Origin: Clostridia bacterium
GTDB taxonomy: Bacteria > Bacillota > Clostridia > Oscillospirales > CAG-272
DNA: 56,073 bases
Assembly (NCBI GenBank): GCA_017935065.1
Contig: JAGBIF010000002.1
Span: forward strand, 1-56,073
Direction: 5' to 3'
Shown: one piece after another, positions 24,954 to 33,626 of the stretch
Layout: each line of letters opens with the position of its first letter
How positions within the stretch are numbered: position 1 is the stretch's first letter
Translations under genes and position numbers: made by a program
The notes under the pieces: model-generated
What the model was told of the DNA's origin: nothing
Database searches by the model: none
The model's input: the letters and a program-made list of their open reading frames with translations, nothing else

Positions 24954-25328
24954 ATGGGAAGAAGAATTCGTGAGGTAAGGGTGGTTGATATAGTCCTTTA
25001 TTTCGCGCTATCGCTTGTCATACTTGCACTTCTTATCACAGCTGCGGTTATCGCGTGCATTAAGCTTGATGCGGTACACAACGCGATAATTATTTCTGCA
25101 TGCGTTATTCTCTCTTATTATCCTGTGAAAAGGCTGGCCATCGGATGCGTTCTGCTTTACAAGGCGTTTGCTCCGATGTCGGTAAGAGAGCGCTGCCGCT
25201 TCGAGCCCTGCTGCTCGACCTATATGATAATGGCAATACAGAAATACGGTCTTTTCATCGGTATATTCCGAGGAATAAGACGCATCGTAAGATGCAGGCC
25301 GCCAAACGGCGGCACCGACATGCCGTAG
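24954..25328 (+). CDS. yidD: YidD family protein with N-terminal membrane extension
   Basis: 124 residues. The C-terminal half carries the YidD signature CRFEPCCSTYMIMAIQKYG ... RIVRCRPPNGG. YidD helps YidC-dependent insertion of membrane proteins. Unlike the usual 70-85-residue form, this one has about 45 extra N-terminal residues with two hydrophobic helices (roughly 12-33 and 42-58). The second Ser of the usual PSCS box is Cys here (PCCS). ATG preceded by AGGATGG. rpmH, rnpA and yidC, common yidD neighbours, are absent. Confidence 0.85.
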   Translation: MGRRIREVRVVDIVLYFALSLVILALLITAAVIACIKLDAVHNAIIISACVILSYYPVKRLAIGCVLLYKAFAPMSVRERCRFEPCCSTYMIMAIQKYGLFIGIFRGIRRIVRCRPPNGGTDMP

Positions 25329-25388
25329 ATACGGCAAACCCTGGCGATTACCCTACAAAACATATAAACAGTACAAGGAGAACTGAAA

Positions 25389-28013
25389 ATGGAAGAAAAC
25401 ATGCTCTATCTCACAGGACTATGTCCTTACTGCTCGGCGGCTCTTGATTACAGAGAGGATGCAAGGGCGGTAAAGTGTCACGCGTGCGGCGCGACGCTTC
25501 CCACATCAAGACTTGAGCTTTATAAAAACACCTCGGATTCGGGTGAAAACACCCAGGAAAGACAGATTGCCGAGGGTGTATTGTCTGCCGAGGCAGCACT
25601 TGCCTATGTAAGCAACTTCCTTGAGGAATACGATTGGGCGTGCTTTGCAGAGAGCGCGAAGCTCACGATCCCCCTGCTTGACGCAATTTCCGAAAACTGC
25701 AAGCTCAAGTTCTCCACCGATCCTGTTACATATATCCTTGACTTCAGACGCATCGCAGTTCCCGTTCTTAAGAAGATCGAATGCCTTGACCTTATCGAGG
25801 TTGAGATGATAGACAATTACAGAAGCGACGATATTTCCGATCTCTACGAGTATTTCGATACCTACTCGGCAATCACTCACGCGGTCGTTGATTCGCGCGA
25901 CGCCTTCTATAAGGAGCTTACCAACGACATCAAGCTTGCCAGCAAGTTCGGCGCTGACAGAATGATAATCAACGAGCTTGAGCGCTCGCTTGACGTATTC
26001 GATGAGAAGGTACGCGCCATCAAGGCTATAAGCGAGCTTGACGAGATTGAAATGTACCGCCAGGCAAAGCTTGCGAAGGACGCAAAGCTTGTTGAAAAGC
26101 TTCGCGAGAGCGGACTTGACGCTGAAAAGACCTATGAGAAGGCACTCCAGCTGCTTGACGACGGCAACGTTGATTCGGCACTTCACCTGCTCCACGCGAT
26201 TGCGGGCTATAAGGACACTCAGGACATCGTCAAGAGCCACTCGCGCACCTACTCCTTCAACAACGAGTTTGTTGAGATGGCAGGCCGCCGCTATATTCTT
26301 GAGCGCCGCGAGAGCTTTGAGTTTGACCTCAAGAAGCCTACCGAGTATACACCGAACGTGCTTTTCTCGCTCTACGAGATAGTGGGCGGTGTTCCCTCCT
26401 CGGTTCCCTCAATCACACAGATTTCAAAGCTCATCGGCTGTCACGGCTCGAGAATTTTCTATATCAGAAACGACGAGACCATCTGCTGCTTTGAAACCAA
26501 CTCCGAGCTTCTTTACGCAAACGTGCGTGAGCTTGACAACGCCTCTATGCGCGGTGACTACGTGTACGGTGACGAAAGACCTATCAGGTTCTCTACCGAC
26601 AGAAGCAAGTTCTACGTGCTCAAGAAGCTTCGCGACGAGGTAAAGCGCGGATGCTTCGGCAGAAAGAAGAAGGTCAAGAGCGTTGGCTTCACAAGACAGA
26701 ATAACTATGCGGTAGTTCTCGTAGATATGGACACCGTTATGGCAAGGACGGTTCTTCCCTCGATAGTCGACGTAATGTACTACTTCGACGATAAGATCTT
26801 CTACACCACAATATCTGCCGAGACAGGCGCGCAGAGCTTCAGAATCTGCAACATTCTTGACGGCTCAAACGACGCTATTCTCGATATGGAATGCGTAATT
26901 CACAATGTAGTAGGCGGAAAGGTAATCTACTCGCTCTGGGCACCCAGCTGCTACAATATGGACCTCTATTCTATCGACATTGAGACCAAGGAAAAGACTC
27001 TTATCGATACCAACATTCAGGACTATCGCGAGACACATCTTGACCGTATATTCTACACCGTCGGAAGCGAGGATTACAACCGACTTTACTCGGCTAACCT
27101 TGACGGAACCGACAAGCAGGAAATTATGGAAAACGCGGGCCGTATCCTCTCTATCCGCTCGGGCTGGATCTACTATGTAAGCGGTGAGGGCCGCAATGCC
27201 TGCCTTATGAAGGTAAGCGCTGACGGTGAAAAGCATACTCTTATCGCATCCCGCTTTGACAGGCTTGTTAAGCGCGATGACGGATGCATCTACTACGTAA
27301 CCACGAATGACGAGCTTCACGTCGTAAGGACCGACGGACGCGGTGACAGACTTATTATGGATTCTGTCGCAAAGGCGCGTATCATCATCGACGATGCGGG
27401 CGTTTACTGCCTGCGCAGTGAGTATGTCGGTGAGATCGACGGCGACGAGGACGGTATGGCATACTCGCTCTACTTCACCGACCTTCGCGGAAGAAATCTC
27501 AAGAAGATCGCCTTCGGCGTTGTATCCATCAGCGAGTATAACGAGAGCACTATTTACTTCTGCAAGAAGCGTACCGTACAGTACACCGTCTCCACTCCCG
27601 TTGGCAAGGAGGGCTATGACGTCAGCGTAATCACCCGCGACGTTAAGACCTACTGCTCGCTTGAAAAGGCAAGCGGCAAAATTGAAACTATACTTACCCT
27701 CGGTGTTCCCACCGCAAGCTCTATAACCGTCAAGGCGGGATGCTTCAGGAAGAAGGTAAGAAACGCTCTTATCGCTGAGATGCCCAGAGAAATTGCATCG
27801 GTAATCCACAAGGGTGCCAAGAGATCGGGCGACGTGCTTAACGAGGAAATTGAGGATGCAAGACTTGAGCGTGAGGCTATCGCCAAGAGAAAGCAGGACA
27901 AAAAGGACGAAAAGCGTGAGATCAAGGATGCAAAGCGCGATGCAAAGCGCTCGCACGCCGAGAAAATGAGAGCCGAAGCAATTGAGCAGGCTAAACGCAA
28001 CGCAGGTCAGTAA
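25389..28013 (+). CDS. Large zinc-ribbon, beta-propeller-like cytoplasmic protein, unknown function
   Basis: 874 residues without signal or membrane helix. N-terminal zinc ribbon C12-x2-C15 ... C30-x2-C33; a helical region (about 60-290) that includes a tetratricopeptide-like KTYEKALQLLDDGNVDSALHLLHAI stretch in two parts; then, from about 330 to 760, repeated strands of the kind RIFYTVGSEDYNRLYSANLDG, GWIYYVSGEGRNACLMKVSADG and IYYVTTNDELHVVRTDG, typical of DUF5050 / LRP1-type propellers; finally a highly charged K/E/D/R coiled tail (about 820-874). Ribosome site AAGGAG. It lies between yidD and a terminator, so it forms its own or a two-gene unit. The role is not known. Confidence 0.7.
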   Translation: MEENMLYLTGLCPYCSAALDYREDARAVKCHACGATLPTSRLELYKNTSDSGENTQERQIAEGVLSAEAALAYVSNFLEEYDWACFAESAKLTIPLLDAISENCKLKFSTDPVTYILDFRRIAVPVLKKIECLDLIEVEMIDNYRSDDISDLYEYFDTYSAITHAVVDSRDAFYKELTNDIKLASKFGADRMIINELERSLDVFDEKVRAIKAISELDEIEMYRQAKLAKDAKLVEKLRESGLDAEKTYEKALQLLDDGNVDSALHLLHAIAGYKDTQDIVKSHSRTYSFNNEFVEMAGRRYILERRESFEFDLKKPTEYTPNVLFSLYEIVGGVPSSVPSITQISKLIGCHGSRIFYIRNDETICCFETNSELLYANVRELDNASMRGDYVYGDERPIRFSTDRSKFYVLKKLRDEVKRGCFGRKKKVKSVGFTRQNNYAVVLVDMDTVMARTVLPSIVDVMYYFDDKIFYTTISAETGAQSFRICNILDGSNDAILDMECVIHNVVGGKVIYSLWAPSCYNMDLYSIDIETKEKTLIDTNIQDYRETHLDRIFYTVGSEDYNRLYSANLDGTDKQEIMENAGRILSIRSGWIYYVSGEGRNACLMKVSADGEKHTLIASRFDRLVKRDDGCIYYVTTNDELHVVRTDGRGDRLIMDSVAKARIIIDDAGVYCLRSEYVGEIDGDEDGMAYSLYFTDLRGRNLKKIAFGVVSISEYNESTIYFCKKRTVQYTVSTPVGKEGYDVSVITRDVKTYCSLEKASGKIETILTLGVPTASSITVKAGCFRKKVRNALIAEMPREIASVIHKGAKRSGDVLNEEIEDARLEREAIAKRKQDKKDEKREIKDAKRDAKRSHAEKMRAEAIEQAKRNAGQ

Positions 28014-28022
28014 AATTTTTCG

Positions 28023-28056
28023 GTATAGGCACACCCTCTGTGTGCCTATACTTTAT
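28023..28056 (+). terminator. Terminator after the propeller gene
   Basis: Perfect 12-base stem GTATAGGCACAC / GTGTGCCTATAC with a 5-base loop, followed by TTTATT. Confidence 0.88.
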
Positions 28057-28124
28057 TATAGAAGGTTTTTAAAAACCGAATACCGTACACAACCAGTTCA
28101 AAAAAGGATTATAAAGGAAAAAAT

Positions 28125-29054
28125 ATGTCAAAGGTATATACCAGCATAGAGGAGCTTATAGGGGGCACACCTCTGCTTCGTCTTGACAGATTAAAGAAGC
28201 ACCTGTCTCTTGAGTGCGATATTTACGCGAAGCTAGAGAGCTTCAACCCTGGCGGCAGCACCAAGGACCGCGCGGCATACGAGATGCTTGAGGGCGCCAT
28301 AAGAGACGGTCTTATCACGAAGGACACGGTTATAATAGAGCCTACCTCGGGTAACACGGGCATAGGGCTTGCGCTTATCGGGGCCGCACGCGGCTTAAGG
28401 ACTGTAATCGTTATGCCCGACAGTATGTCACGCGAGCGTCAGCTGCTTATGAGCGCCTACGGTGCTGAGCTTGTTCTTACTGACGGTGCGCTCGGTATGG
28501 CGGGGGCAATAGCCAAGGCGAATGAGCTTTGTGCGACCTATGAGAGCGCCTTTATCCCCTCGCAGTTCACAAACGAAAACAACCGTCTTGCCCACTACAA
28601 GACGACAGGTCCCGAGATATATGACGCGCTTTGTGGCAAGGTAGACATATTCGTAGCGGGTGTCGGTACAGGCGGCACCGTCAGCGGTGTCGGCAGGTAT
28701 CTTAAAGAGAGGTGTGATGGCATTAAGATAGTAGGCGTTGAGCCTGCCGACTCGCCTATGCTTACCGAGGGGCGTGCGGGCGCGCACAAGCTTCAGGGCA
28801 TCGGTGCGAACTTTGTACCAGAGGTGCTTGACCGAGGCGTGCTTGACGAGGTAATGACCGCTACTGCCGATGAGGCGTTTGAGTGCGCAAGACTTCTTGC
28901 GAGGTGTGAGGGTGTGCTTGCGGGCATATCGTCGGGGGCCGCGCTATCCTGTGCTATAAGGCAGGCAAGGTGCGATAAAAACAGTGGTAAGTCAATAGTA
29001 GTTCTTCTGACTGATACAGGCGAGAGATATTTATCGTCGGGGCTGTTTGACTGA
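28125..29054 (+). CDS. cysK: O-acetylserine sulfhydrylase (cysteine synthase A)
   Basis: 309 residues, the usual size. PLP-dependent: makes cysteine from O-acetylserine and sulfide. The PLP lysine lies in NPGGSTKDRAA (about residue 47), the substrate loop is TSGNTGIGLA, and the phosphate-binding loop is GVGTGGTVSGVG. Ribosome site AAAGGAAA. Stands alone apart from the DUF4416 gene 47 bases downstream; no cysE nearby. Confidence 0.94.
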   Translation: MSKVYTSIEELIGGTPLLRLDRLKKHLSLECDIYAKLESFNPGGSTKDRAAYEMLEGAIRDGLITKDTVIIEPTSGNTGIGLALIGAARGLRTVIVMPDSMSRERQLLMSAYGAELVLTDGALGMAGAIAKANELCATYESAFIPSQFTNENNRLAHYKTTGPEIYDALCGKVDIFVAGVGTGGTVSGVGRYLKERCDGIKIVGVEPADSPMLTEGRAGAHKLQGIGANFVPEVLDRGVLDEVMTATADEAFECARLLARCEGVLAGISSGAALSCAIRQARCDKNSGKSIVVLLTDTGERYLSSGLFD

Positions 29055-29101
29055 AAATACCTACAATTTGACTATAATTCTTTGCATATCGGGTGTTAAC
29101 T

Positions 29102-29638
29102 ATGGGAAAGATTTTACCTTTTGAAAAGGAAAAGCTACTGCTTGGCGTACTGTACAGTGATGATGAGATCTACGCCTCGGCTATGGCTATTATGAGAGAG
29201 AAATTCGGTGATACCGACTTTGAGACCGAGGAATTTTCCTTCTCTGACGAGTTCTCTACCTACTACGACGGTGAGCTTGGCGGTAAGGCTAGGCGCAAGA
29301 TATTCAGCTTTGAGCGTACCGTTAACCCCTCGCGCCAGGCAGAGATAAAGAAGCTTACGAATGATATTGAGGCAAGCTTTTCCGCCGAGAGTGGCAGGCT
29401 TATCAATCTTGACCCGGGCTTTATGAGCCACGGCAGAGTTATGCTCGCCACCACAAAGCCCTCGGGCTTTCGCTTCCCTCTCGAGGACGGTATCTATACC
29501 GAGCTTACGCTCTACTTCGCCTCAGGCAAGTGGCAAAAGCTCCCCTGGACCTACCGAGACTACCAATCCGAGCGCGTTCAGGACTTCTTAAACAAGGTAC
29601 GCAAAAAGTACCTTGAGCAGAGGAAGAACAGGGAGTAG
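29102..29638 (+). CDS. DUF4416 family protein
   Basis: 178 residues. MGKILPFEKEKLLLGVLYSD, FETEEFSFSDEFSTYYDGEL and YASGKWQKLPWTYRDY-like patterns match DUF4416, a family of unknown function in Clostridia, Deltaproteobacteria and Thermodesulfobacteria; it often precedes or follows metabolic genes. Start: the ATG at 29102 fits the family better than the GTG three codons earlier. No strong ribosome site is seen (CGGGTG). Confidence 0.75.
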   Translation: MGKILPFEKEKLLLGVLYSDDEIYASAMAIMREKFGDTDFETEEFSFSDEFSTYYDGELGGKARRKIFSFERTVNPSRQAEIKKLTNDIEASFSAESGRLINLDPGFMSHGRVMLATTKPSGFRFPLEDGIYTELTLYFASGKWQKLPWTYRDYQSERVQDFLNKVRKKYLEQRKNRE

Positions 29639-29656
29639 AGGTAAAACGATTATAAC

Positions 29657-29690
29657 AAGGGGGACTTTTTGAAGCCAAAAAGTCCCCCTT
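29657..29690. other. Strong hairpin after the DUF4416 gene
   Basis: AAGGGGGACTTTTT (29657-29670) and AAAAAGTCCCCCTT (29677-29690) form a 14-base perfect stem with loop GAAGCC. No T-run follows on either strand, so it may be an imperfect terminator or an RNA-stabilising hairpin. Confidence 0.6.
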
Positions 29691-29839
29691 AAACCCCGAA
29701 AAAGTGTGTATTGGGTGTGGTATTAATAAGGCAGTCTATGCCTATATGCCAGAAAAATACAATATTGGTCTTATACATTATTAAGTCCAGCTACAATTCA
29801 TCCGCGAATCGGACTTCATCGCGTCTGTCGTATGAGTAG

Positions 29840-29920
29840 GGCGGGGGTTTACTCCCGCCGCCATCCACGGAGTGGATTTATTCCGACTTTGTCGGATTTC
29901 ATTCTTATCGCGCCTTGGCG
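29840..29920. repeat. Array of short hairpins in the gap 29639-29990
   Basis: This gap has no gene. Consecutive small palindromes: GGCGGG/CCCGCC (29840-29859), ATCCAC-gga-GTGGAT (29863-29877), TCCGAC-ttt-GTCGGA (29882-29896) and CGCC-tt-GGCG (29911-29920), separated by short ATTTCATTC/TTTAT-like links. The pattern resembles the small palindromic arrays scattered through gut Clostridia genomes. Before it (29700-29839) nothing recognisable is seen. Confidence 0.5.
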
Positions 29921-29931
29921 TTAGCAAAGGG

Positions 29932-29973
29932 AAAGCACCCCAAGCGGTCTTATGCCGCTTGGGGTGCTTTTTT
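29932..29973. terminator. Terminator beside tsf
   Basis: AAAGCACCCCAAGCGG pairs with CCGCTTGGGGTGCTTT (loop tcttatg); six Ts on the plus strand, three on the minus strand. It is the only candidate end for the rpsB-tsf transcript. Confidence 0.75.
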
Positions 29974-29990
29974 ATGCGATAAAGGATTTA

Positions 29991-30911
29991 TTAGCCCTTG
30001 ATCATCTTGGCGATCTCTGCGCCGTAGTCCTCTTCTCTCTTTTCGATGCCCTCGCCCTTGTCGTAGCGGACGAAGCCTGTAACTGCGATGTTGCCGCCAA
30101 GCTCCTTTGCAACGGATGCTACGTACTTGGATACGGACATGCTGTCCTCCTTAACGTATGCCTGCTCAAGAAGGCAGTTGGTCTCGTAGAACTTGCCAAG
30201 TCTACCCTCGACTATTTTGATAAGCACCTGCTCGGGCTTATTAGCCATCTTGGGATCCTGCTTCATCTGGTTAACGAGAATGGACTTCTCCTCCTCGATA
30301 ACTGCTGCGGGAACGCTGTCTTTGTCGAGATACTGTACGGGCATAGCCGCAACCTGAAGTGCAACGTTGTTTGCGCACTCCTTGAACTCTGCCTTGTCGG
30401 CAACGTCGGTAGCGAAGGTAACTACAACACCCGTAGCGCCTGCGCCGTGGATGTAGGTAGCAACCGTACCCTCAAGGATTACAAATCTACGAAGAGAAAG
30501 CTTCTCTCCGATAGTACCTGTCTTCTCAGCAAGAGCGTCTGCAACGGTGCCTGCGCCCTCACCTGCGAACTTGCAGGACATAAGAGCCTCAACATTTGCG
30601 GGCTTCTCTGCGATTATAGTCTTGAGAAGGTCCTTAACGAAGTCACGGAAGAGCTGGTTCTTAGCAACGAAGTCGGTCTCAGAGTTAACCTCTATCATAG
30701 CGGTAACGTCACCGATAGTCATAACGTCAACAACACCCTCAGCGGCGATTCTGTCTGCCTTCTTTGCAACTGCAGCCTGTCCCTTCTCACGAAGGATCTT
30801 TATAGCAGCCTCAAAGTTGCCGTCTGCCTCGGTAAGAGCGTTCTTGCAATCCATCATTCCGCAGCCGGTCTGCTTTCTGAGCTCGGCTACGTCTTTAGCT
30901 GTAAATGCCAT
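29991..30911 (-). CDS. tsf: Elongation factor Ts
   Basis: 306 residues. Recharges EF-Tu by releasing GDP. N-terminal UBA-like domain MAFTAKDVAELRKQTGCGMMDCKNAL and the core motif TDFVAKNQLFRDFV are diagnostic. Follows rpsB with a 53-base gap, the conserved order. Ribosome site AAGGAGAAAA. Confidence 0.97.
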   Translation of the reverse strand: MAFTAKDVAELRKQTGCGMMDCKNALTEADGNFEAAIKILREKGQAAVAKKADRIAAEGVVDVMTIGDVTAMIEVNSETDFVAKNQLFRDFVKDLLKTIIAEKPANVEALMSCKFAGEGAGTVADALAEKTGTIGEKLSLRRFVILEGTVATYIHGAGATGVVVTFATDVADKAEFKECANNVALQVAAMPVQYLDKDSVPAAVIEEEKSILVNQMKQDPKMANKPEQVLIKIVEGRLGKFYETNCLLEQAYVKEDSMSVSKYVASVAKELGGNIAVTGFVRYDKGEGIEKREEDYGAEIAKMIKG

Positions 30912-30964
30912 TTGTTTTTTCTCCTTATATTTTATTTAACAGTATGGCGGGTAGATTATAAAAA

Positions 30965-31714
30965 TTACTCCGCGTCGGTAGTATCGTCAGCCTCTTCGGT
31001 AGCAGCAGGCTCTTCGGGAAGAGTCTCCTGAACACCGCCGCGAGCCTCAATAACAGCATCAGCAAGAGCTGCGCTGATAAGCTTGATAGCGCGGATAGCG
31101 TCATCGTTACCGGGGATGATGTAATCTGCGTCGTCGGGATCACAGTTAGTATCAACGATAGCAACTACGGGAATACCGAGCTTCTTCGCCTCTTTAACTG
31201 CATTTGCCTCCTTGCGGGTATCAACTACGAATACTGCAGAGGGAAGCTTCTCCATATCCTTAATACCGCCGTAGGACTTATCAAGGTCCTCCATCTCCTT
31301 AACGAGCTTAGCAGCCTCCTTCTTGGTGAGAAGGTTGAAGGTGCCGTCTGCCGCCATCTTCTCAAGCTCCTTAAGACGCTTGATGGACTGACGGATGGTC
31401 TTGAAGTTGGTAAGCATACCGCCGGGCCAACGAGAGTTTACGTAGTAGAGACCGCATCTTACTGCCTCTTCCTTGATGGTATCGGCAGCCTGCTTCTTGG
31501 TACCGATAAAGAGGATCGTGCCACCCTCCTGTGCAAGTGAGGATACGAAGTTGTATGCCTCCTCGAACTTCTTAACGGTCTTCTGAAGGTCTACGATGTG
31601 AATACCGTTTCTCTGAGTGAAGATGTACTCACTCATCTTGGGATTCCACTTCTTGGTCGGGTGACCGAAGTGAACGCCTGCTTCAAGCAGCTGCTTGATT
31701 GTGATTTCGAACAT
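30965..31714 (-). CDS. rpsB: 30S ribosomal protein S2
   Basis: 249 residues. Starts [20 protein letters not shown], with [19 protein letters not shown] and [11 protein letters not shown], all hallmarks of S2. The C-terminal tail is acidic ([16 protein letters not shown]). Binds the small subunit head and recruits S1 in other bacteria. First of rpsB-tsf; ribosome site AAGGAGGAAC. Confidence 0.97.
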   Translation of the reverse strand: MFEITIKQLLEAGVHFGHPTKKWNPKMSEYIFTQRNGIHIVDLQKTVKKFEEAYNFVSSLAQEGGTILFIGTKKQAADTIKEEAVRCGLYYVNSRWPGGMLTNFKTIRQSIKRLKELEKMAADGTFNLLTKKEAAKLVKEMEDLDKSYGGIKDMEKLPSAVFVVDTRKEANAVKEAKKLGIPVVAIVDTNCDPDDADYIIPGNDDAIRAIKLISAALADAVIEARGGVQETLPEEPAATEEADDTTDAE

Positions 31715-31835
31715 TTTATGTTCCTCCTTGGTTTTTTCCTCCGCCGCGATTATGCCTTAAGCCTGTTTTCCAAGCACCATCGGCAAACCTACTCGCTGCG
31801 TGTGTGATTTATTGCTACGCTCTCGCGCAGTCCAA
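31715..31835 (-). promoter_or_regulatory. rpsB leader with possible secondary structure
   Basis: About 120 bases of leader precede rpsB. CTGCG and CGCAG close one arm and GGTTT can pair with AAACC next to the ribosome site, so autogenous control by S2 is possible. I cannot assign it to a known leader family. Confidence 0.35.
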
Positions 31836-31838
31836 AAT

Positions 31839-31867
31839 ATAATATCATAATATTTTAGAGATTGCAA
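31839..31867 (-). promoter_or_regulatory. Sigma-A promoter of rpsB-tsf
   Basis: Minus strand: TTGCAA (31862-31867), 17-base spacer, TATTAT (31839-31844). Confidence 0.75.
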
Positions 31868-31904
31868 GTGTGTTGTAGAATATTTTTTAAAGTTTACAAA
31901 AAAT

Positions 31905-32774
31905 TCACAAATCCCCCTTAGGCAGTAGTGTCGGAAGTGTCAGAAGAGCCTGTCTTATTACTTCCCTCTCGCGGAAGAATTCGCTTATTGGGAGAGGATT
32001 CTCTCCCCTGCCTGTCTCGAGCGTGAGCGAGGGTATGCCAAGTGTGTAGCCCGTATAGTCGCAAAGCCCGCCAAAGCACGCCGTGCCTGTCGGTGTGGAT
32101 ACTTTGTATCCAAGCATTCCTGCTATCCTGTCGGCAAGCATACCTACATCCTGCCCTTTTGGCGCGTAAAAGATTTCCTCGCCTGCCGAGTGCAGGCTGA
32201 CAACAAGCGAGAGATCCACCGCGAGGGTGGGGCGCATTACCGCGCGTGTCTCGGGCTCGCTCACAGGGTACTCTCCCGAATAGAGCGTTGCGCCCTCTAC
32301 GGTGCCCCTCGCCGCCTCAATAGCCTTATACTCGGCAAAGCCGTACGGGTAGTTGTGATTTAAATCGACACCTCTGGCGTTTGCCTTCCATTTCTCGGGA
32401 TTTTCCGCCCCCGACATTTCAAGCTGCCTTTCGTAAAGCGGCGAGGGGCGAAAGCCTGATAGCGCAATATCCACGCCGTCAGGATTTACGCAGGGAATAA
32501 AAAAGAGCGAGAATTCATCAAACAGCTCACCCGAGATACTCTCACTGCCCTCAGCTATGTCAAGAAGAAGTGAAAAGAGGTGCATAGCAGTAAGATACTC
32601 GCTTCCGTGGTGGGCAGAGGCATAGAGAATATTTCTTTTTCCACGCCCTACGCGGTACAGGTATATTGGCTCACCGAGTATGCTTTTGCCGAGTGTCTGG
32701 TATTCTATCCTCCCGCAAGAGGCTATTGTCTTATGTACTGCATCTCGTGCTTCTTTTGACGGTAGCTCGGTCAC
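31905..32774 (-). CDS. M14 family zinc carboxypeptidase, cytoplasmic
   Basis: 289 residues without a signal peptide. Zinc ligands H56 and E59 (HHGSE) and H195 (SLHSAGE), substrate-binding R134 with N139/N141 (ARGVDLNHN) and catalytic E253 (TLETGRGENPL) are all present, so it should be active. Intracellular M14 enzymes of this size include murein-peptide amidase MpaA and gamma-D-Glu-meso-DAP peptidase I, so recycling of cell-wall peptides is the best guess. Start is a GTG at 32774 following GGGGTAAG. It stands alone. Confidence 0.85.
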   Translation of the reverse strand: MTELPSKEARDAVHKTIASCGRIEYQTLGKSILGEPIYLYRVGRGKRNILYASAHHGSEYLTAMHLFSLLLDIAEGSESISGELFDEFSLFFIPCVNPDGVDIALSGFRPSPLYERQLEMSGAENPEKWKANARGVDLNHNYPYGFAEYKAIEAARGTVEGATLYSGEYPVSEPETRAVMRPTLAVDLSLVVSLHSAGEEIFYAPKGQDVGMLADRIAGMLGYKVSTPTGTACFGGLCDYTGYTLGIPSLTLETGRGENPLPISEFFREREVIRQALLTLPTLLPKGDL

Positions 32775-32810
32775 TTTACTTACCCCACTTACAAAATTTT
32801 TATAAATTTA

Positions 32811-32839
32811 TTGAAAAGCTCTCGCATTTATGATAGAAT
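32811..32839 (+). promoter_or_regulatory. Sigma-A promoter before the membrane protein gene
   Basis: TTGAAA (32811-32816), 17-base spacer, TAGAAT (32834-32839). Confidence 0.75.
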
Positions 32840-32866
32840 ACAAGAAGAAATTATTCGAGGTGAAAA

Positions 32867-33571
32867 ATGAAATTCAACGATAACAGGCTCTCTAGGAATG
32901 CGACGCTTATTCTGCTACTTTGCTATTTTCTGTCATTTCTCATATATTATATACCGAATTTTGTGGTAGAATCCGAATTCCTTGCCTATTTCTCGACCTT
33001 TGTAAGACGTTGTTCTTATCTTCTTATACCCATAAGCGCAGCGTATATCGCCTTTATCGCGTCCTCGTTTCTCGGTGTGAGGTGGGCGGTGCTTCGTCTT
33101 ATACCTATGACGCTCGTTAGGATGATATACCTTCTGCCGCTGTTTTATCTTATGCTTCTCTCTGACGGCTTTGATAGCGTAGAGGGGCTTCTTATCGGGC
33201 TTGCGCTATCACTAGGCGAGGCGCTTATCGCATATGGGCTTACTATTCTTCTATTTTTCGCTATGCGCTTTATTCAGGGATACAAAAGAGAAGGTGACAG
33301 GTCCTGCGACCTTTTGCCGTCGGATTGGCTTGATTTCTCAAACAGGACGAGCCTTGCCTGCGCCTTGATATCATTTGCCGCGTTTCTCTACTTCTTTATA
33401 AGCGAGATCGTCGACACGGTGCTTTACATTATAAAATACAGCGGCTACTACCGCACGGGCGAGATAGTTTACATAATTTTTTCGTTCGTATACGATATTC
33501 TTCTTCTGTTCGTATATTACCTTACGTTTATTCTTATTAAGAGGCTTTTATCGAAGCGTATAGAAAAATAA
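32867..33571 (+). CDS. Integral membrane protein, unknown function
   Basis: 234 residues with about six hydrophobic helices (near 12-30, 38-70, 80-100, 108-135, 163-182 and 200-225) and a basic C-terminus (KRLLSKRIEK). A hydrophilic loop around 138-157 contains DRSCDLLPSDWLDF. Ribosome site GAGGTG, promoter with 17-base spacer. Single-gene unit ending at a hairpin shared with the convergent gene. No family recognised. Confidence 0.65.
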   Translation: MKFNDNRLSRNATLILLLCYFLSFLIYYIPNFVVESEFLAYFSTFVRRCSYLLIPISAAYIAFIASSFLGVRWAVLRLIPMTLVRMIYLLPLFYLMLLSDGFDSVEGLLIGLALSLGEALIAYGLTILLFFAMRFIQGYKREGDRSCDLLPSDWLDFSNRTSLACALISFAAFLYFFISEIVDTVLYIIKYSGYYRTGEIVYIIFSFVYDILLLFVYYLTFILIKRLLSKRIEK

Positions 33572-33578
33572 AAAGCTT

Positions 33579-33615
33579 ATGCGTGCGCACCCGTGTTTGG
33601 TACGCACGCATTTTA
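33579..33615. terminator. Terminator between two convergent membrane-protein genes
   Basis: ATGCGTGCG (33579-33587) and CGCACGCAT (33603-33611) form a 9-base stem, followed by TTTTA on the plus strand and preceded by AAAAAGCTT. Confidence 0.8.
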
Positions 33616-33626
33616 CCGTCAAGCGG

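Noticed and set aside
26865..28034. 389-residue open frame on the minus strand
   Set aside because: Antisense to the large zinc-ribbon/propeller gene, which has a good ribosome site and repeats; the frame also crosses a terminator.
29952..31031. 359-residue open frame on the plus strand
   Set aside because: Antisense to tsf and rpsB, both certain genes.
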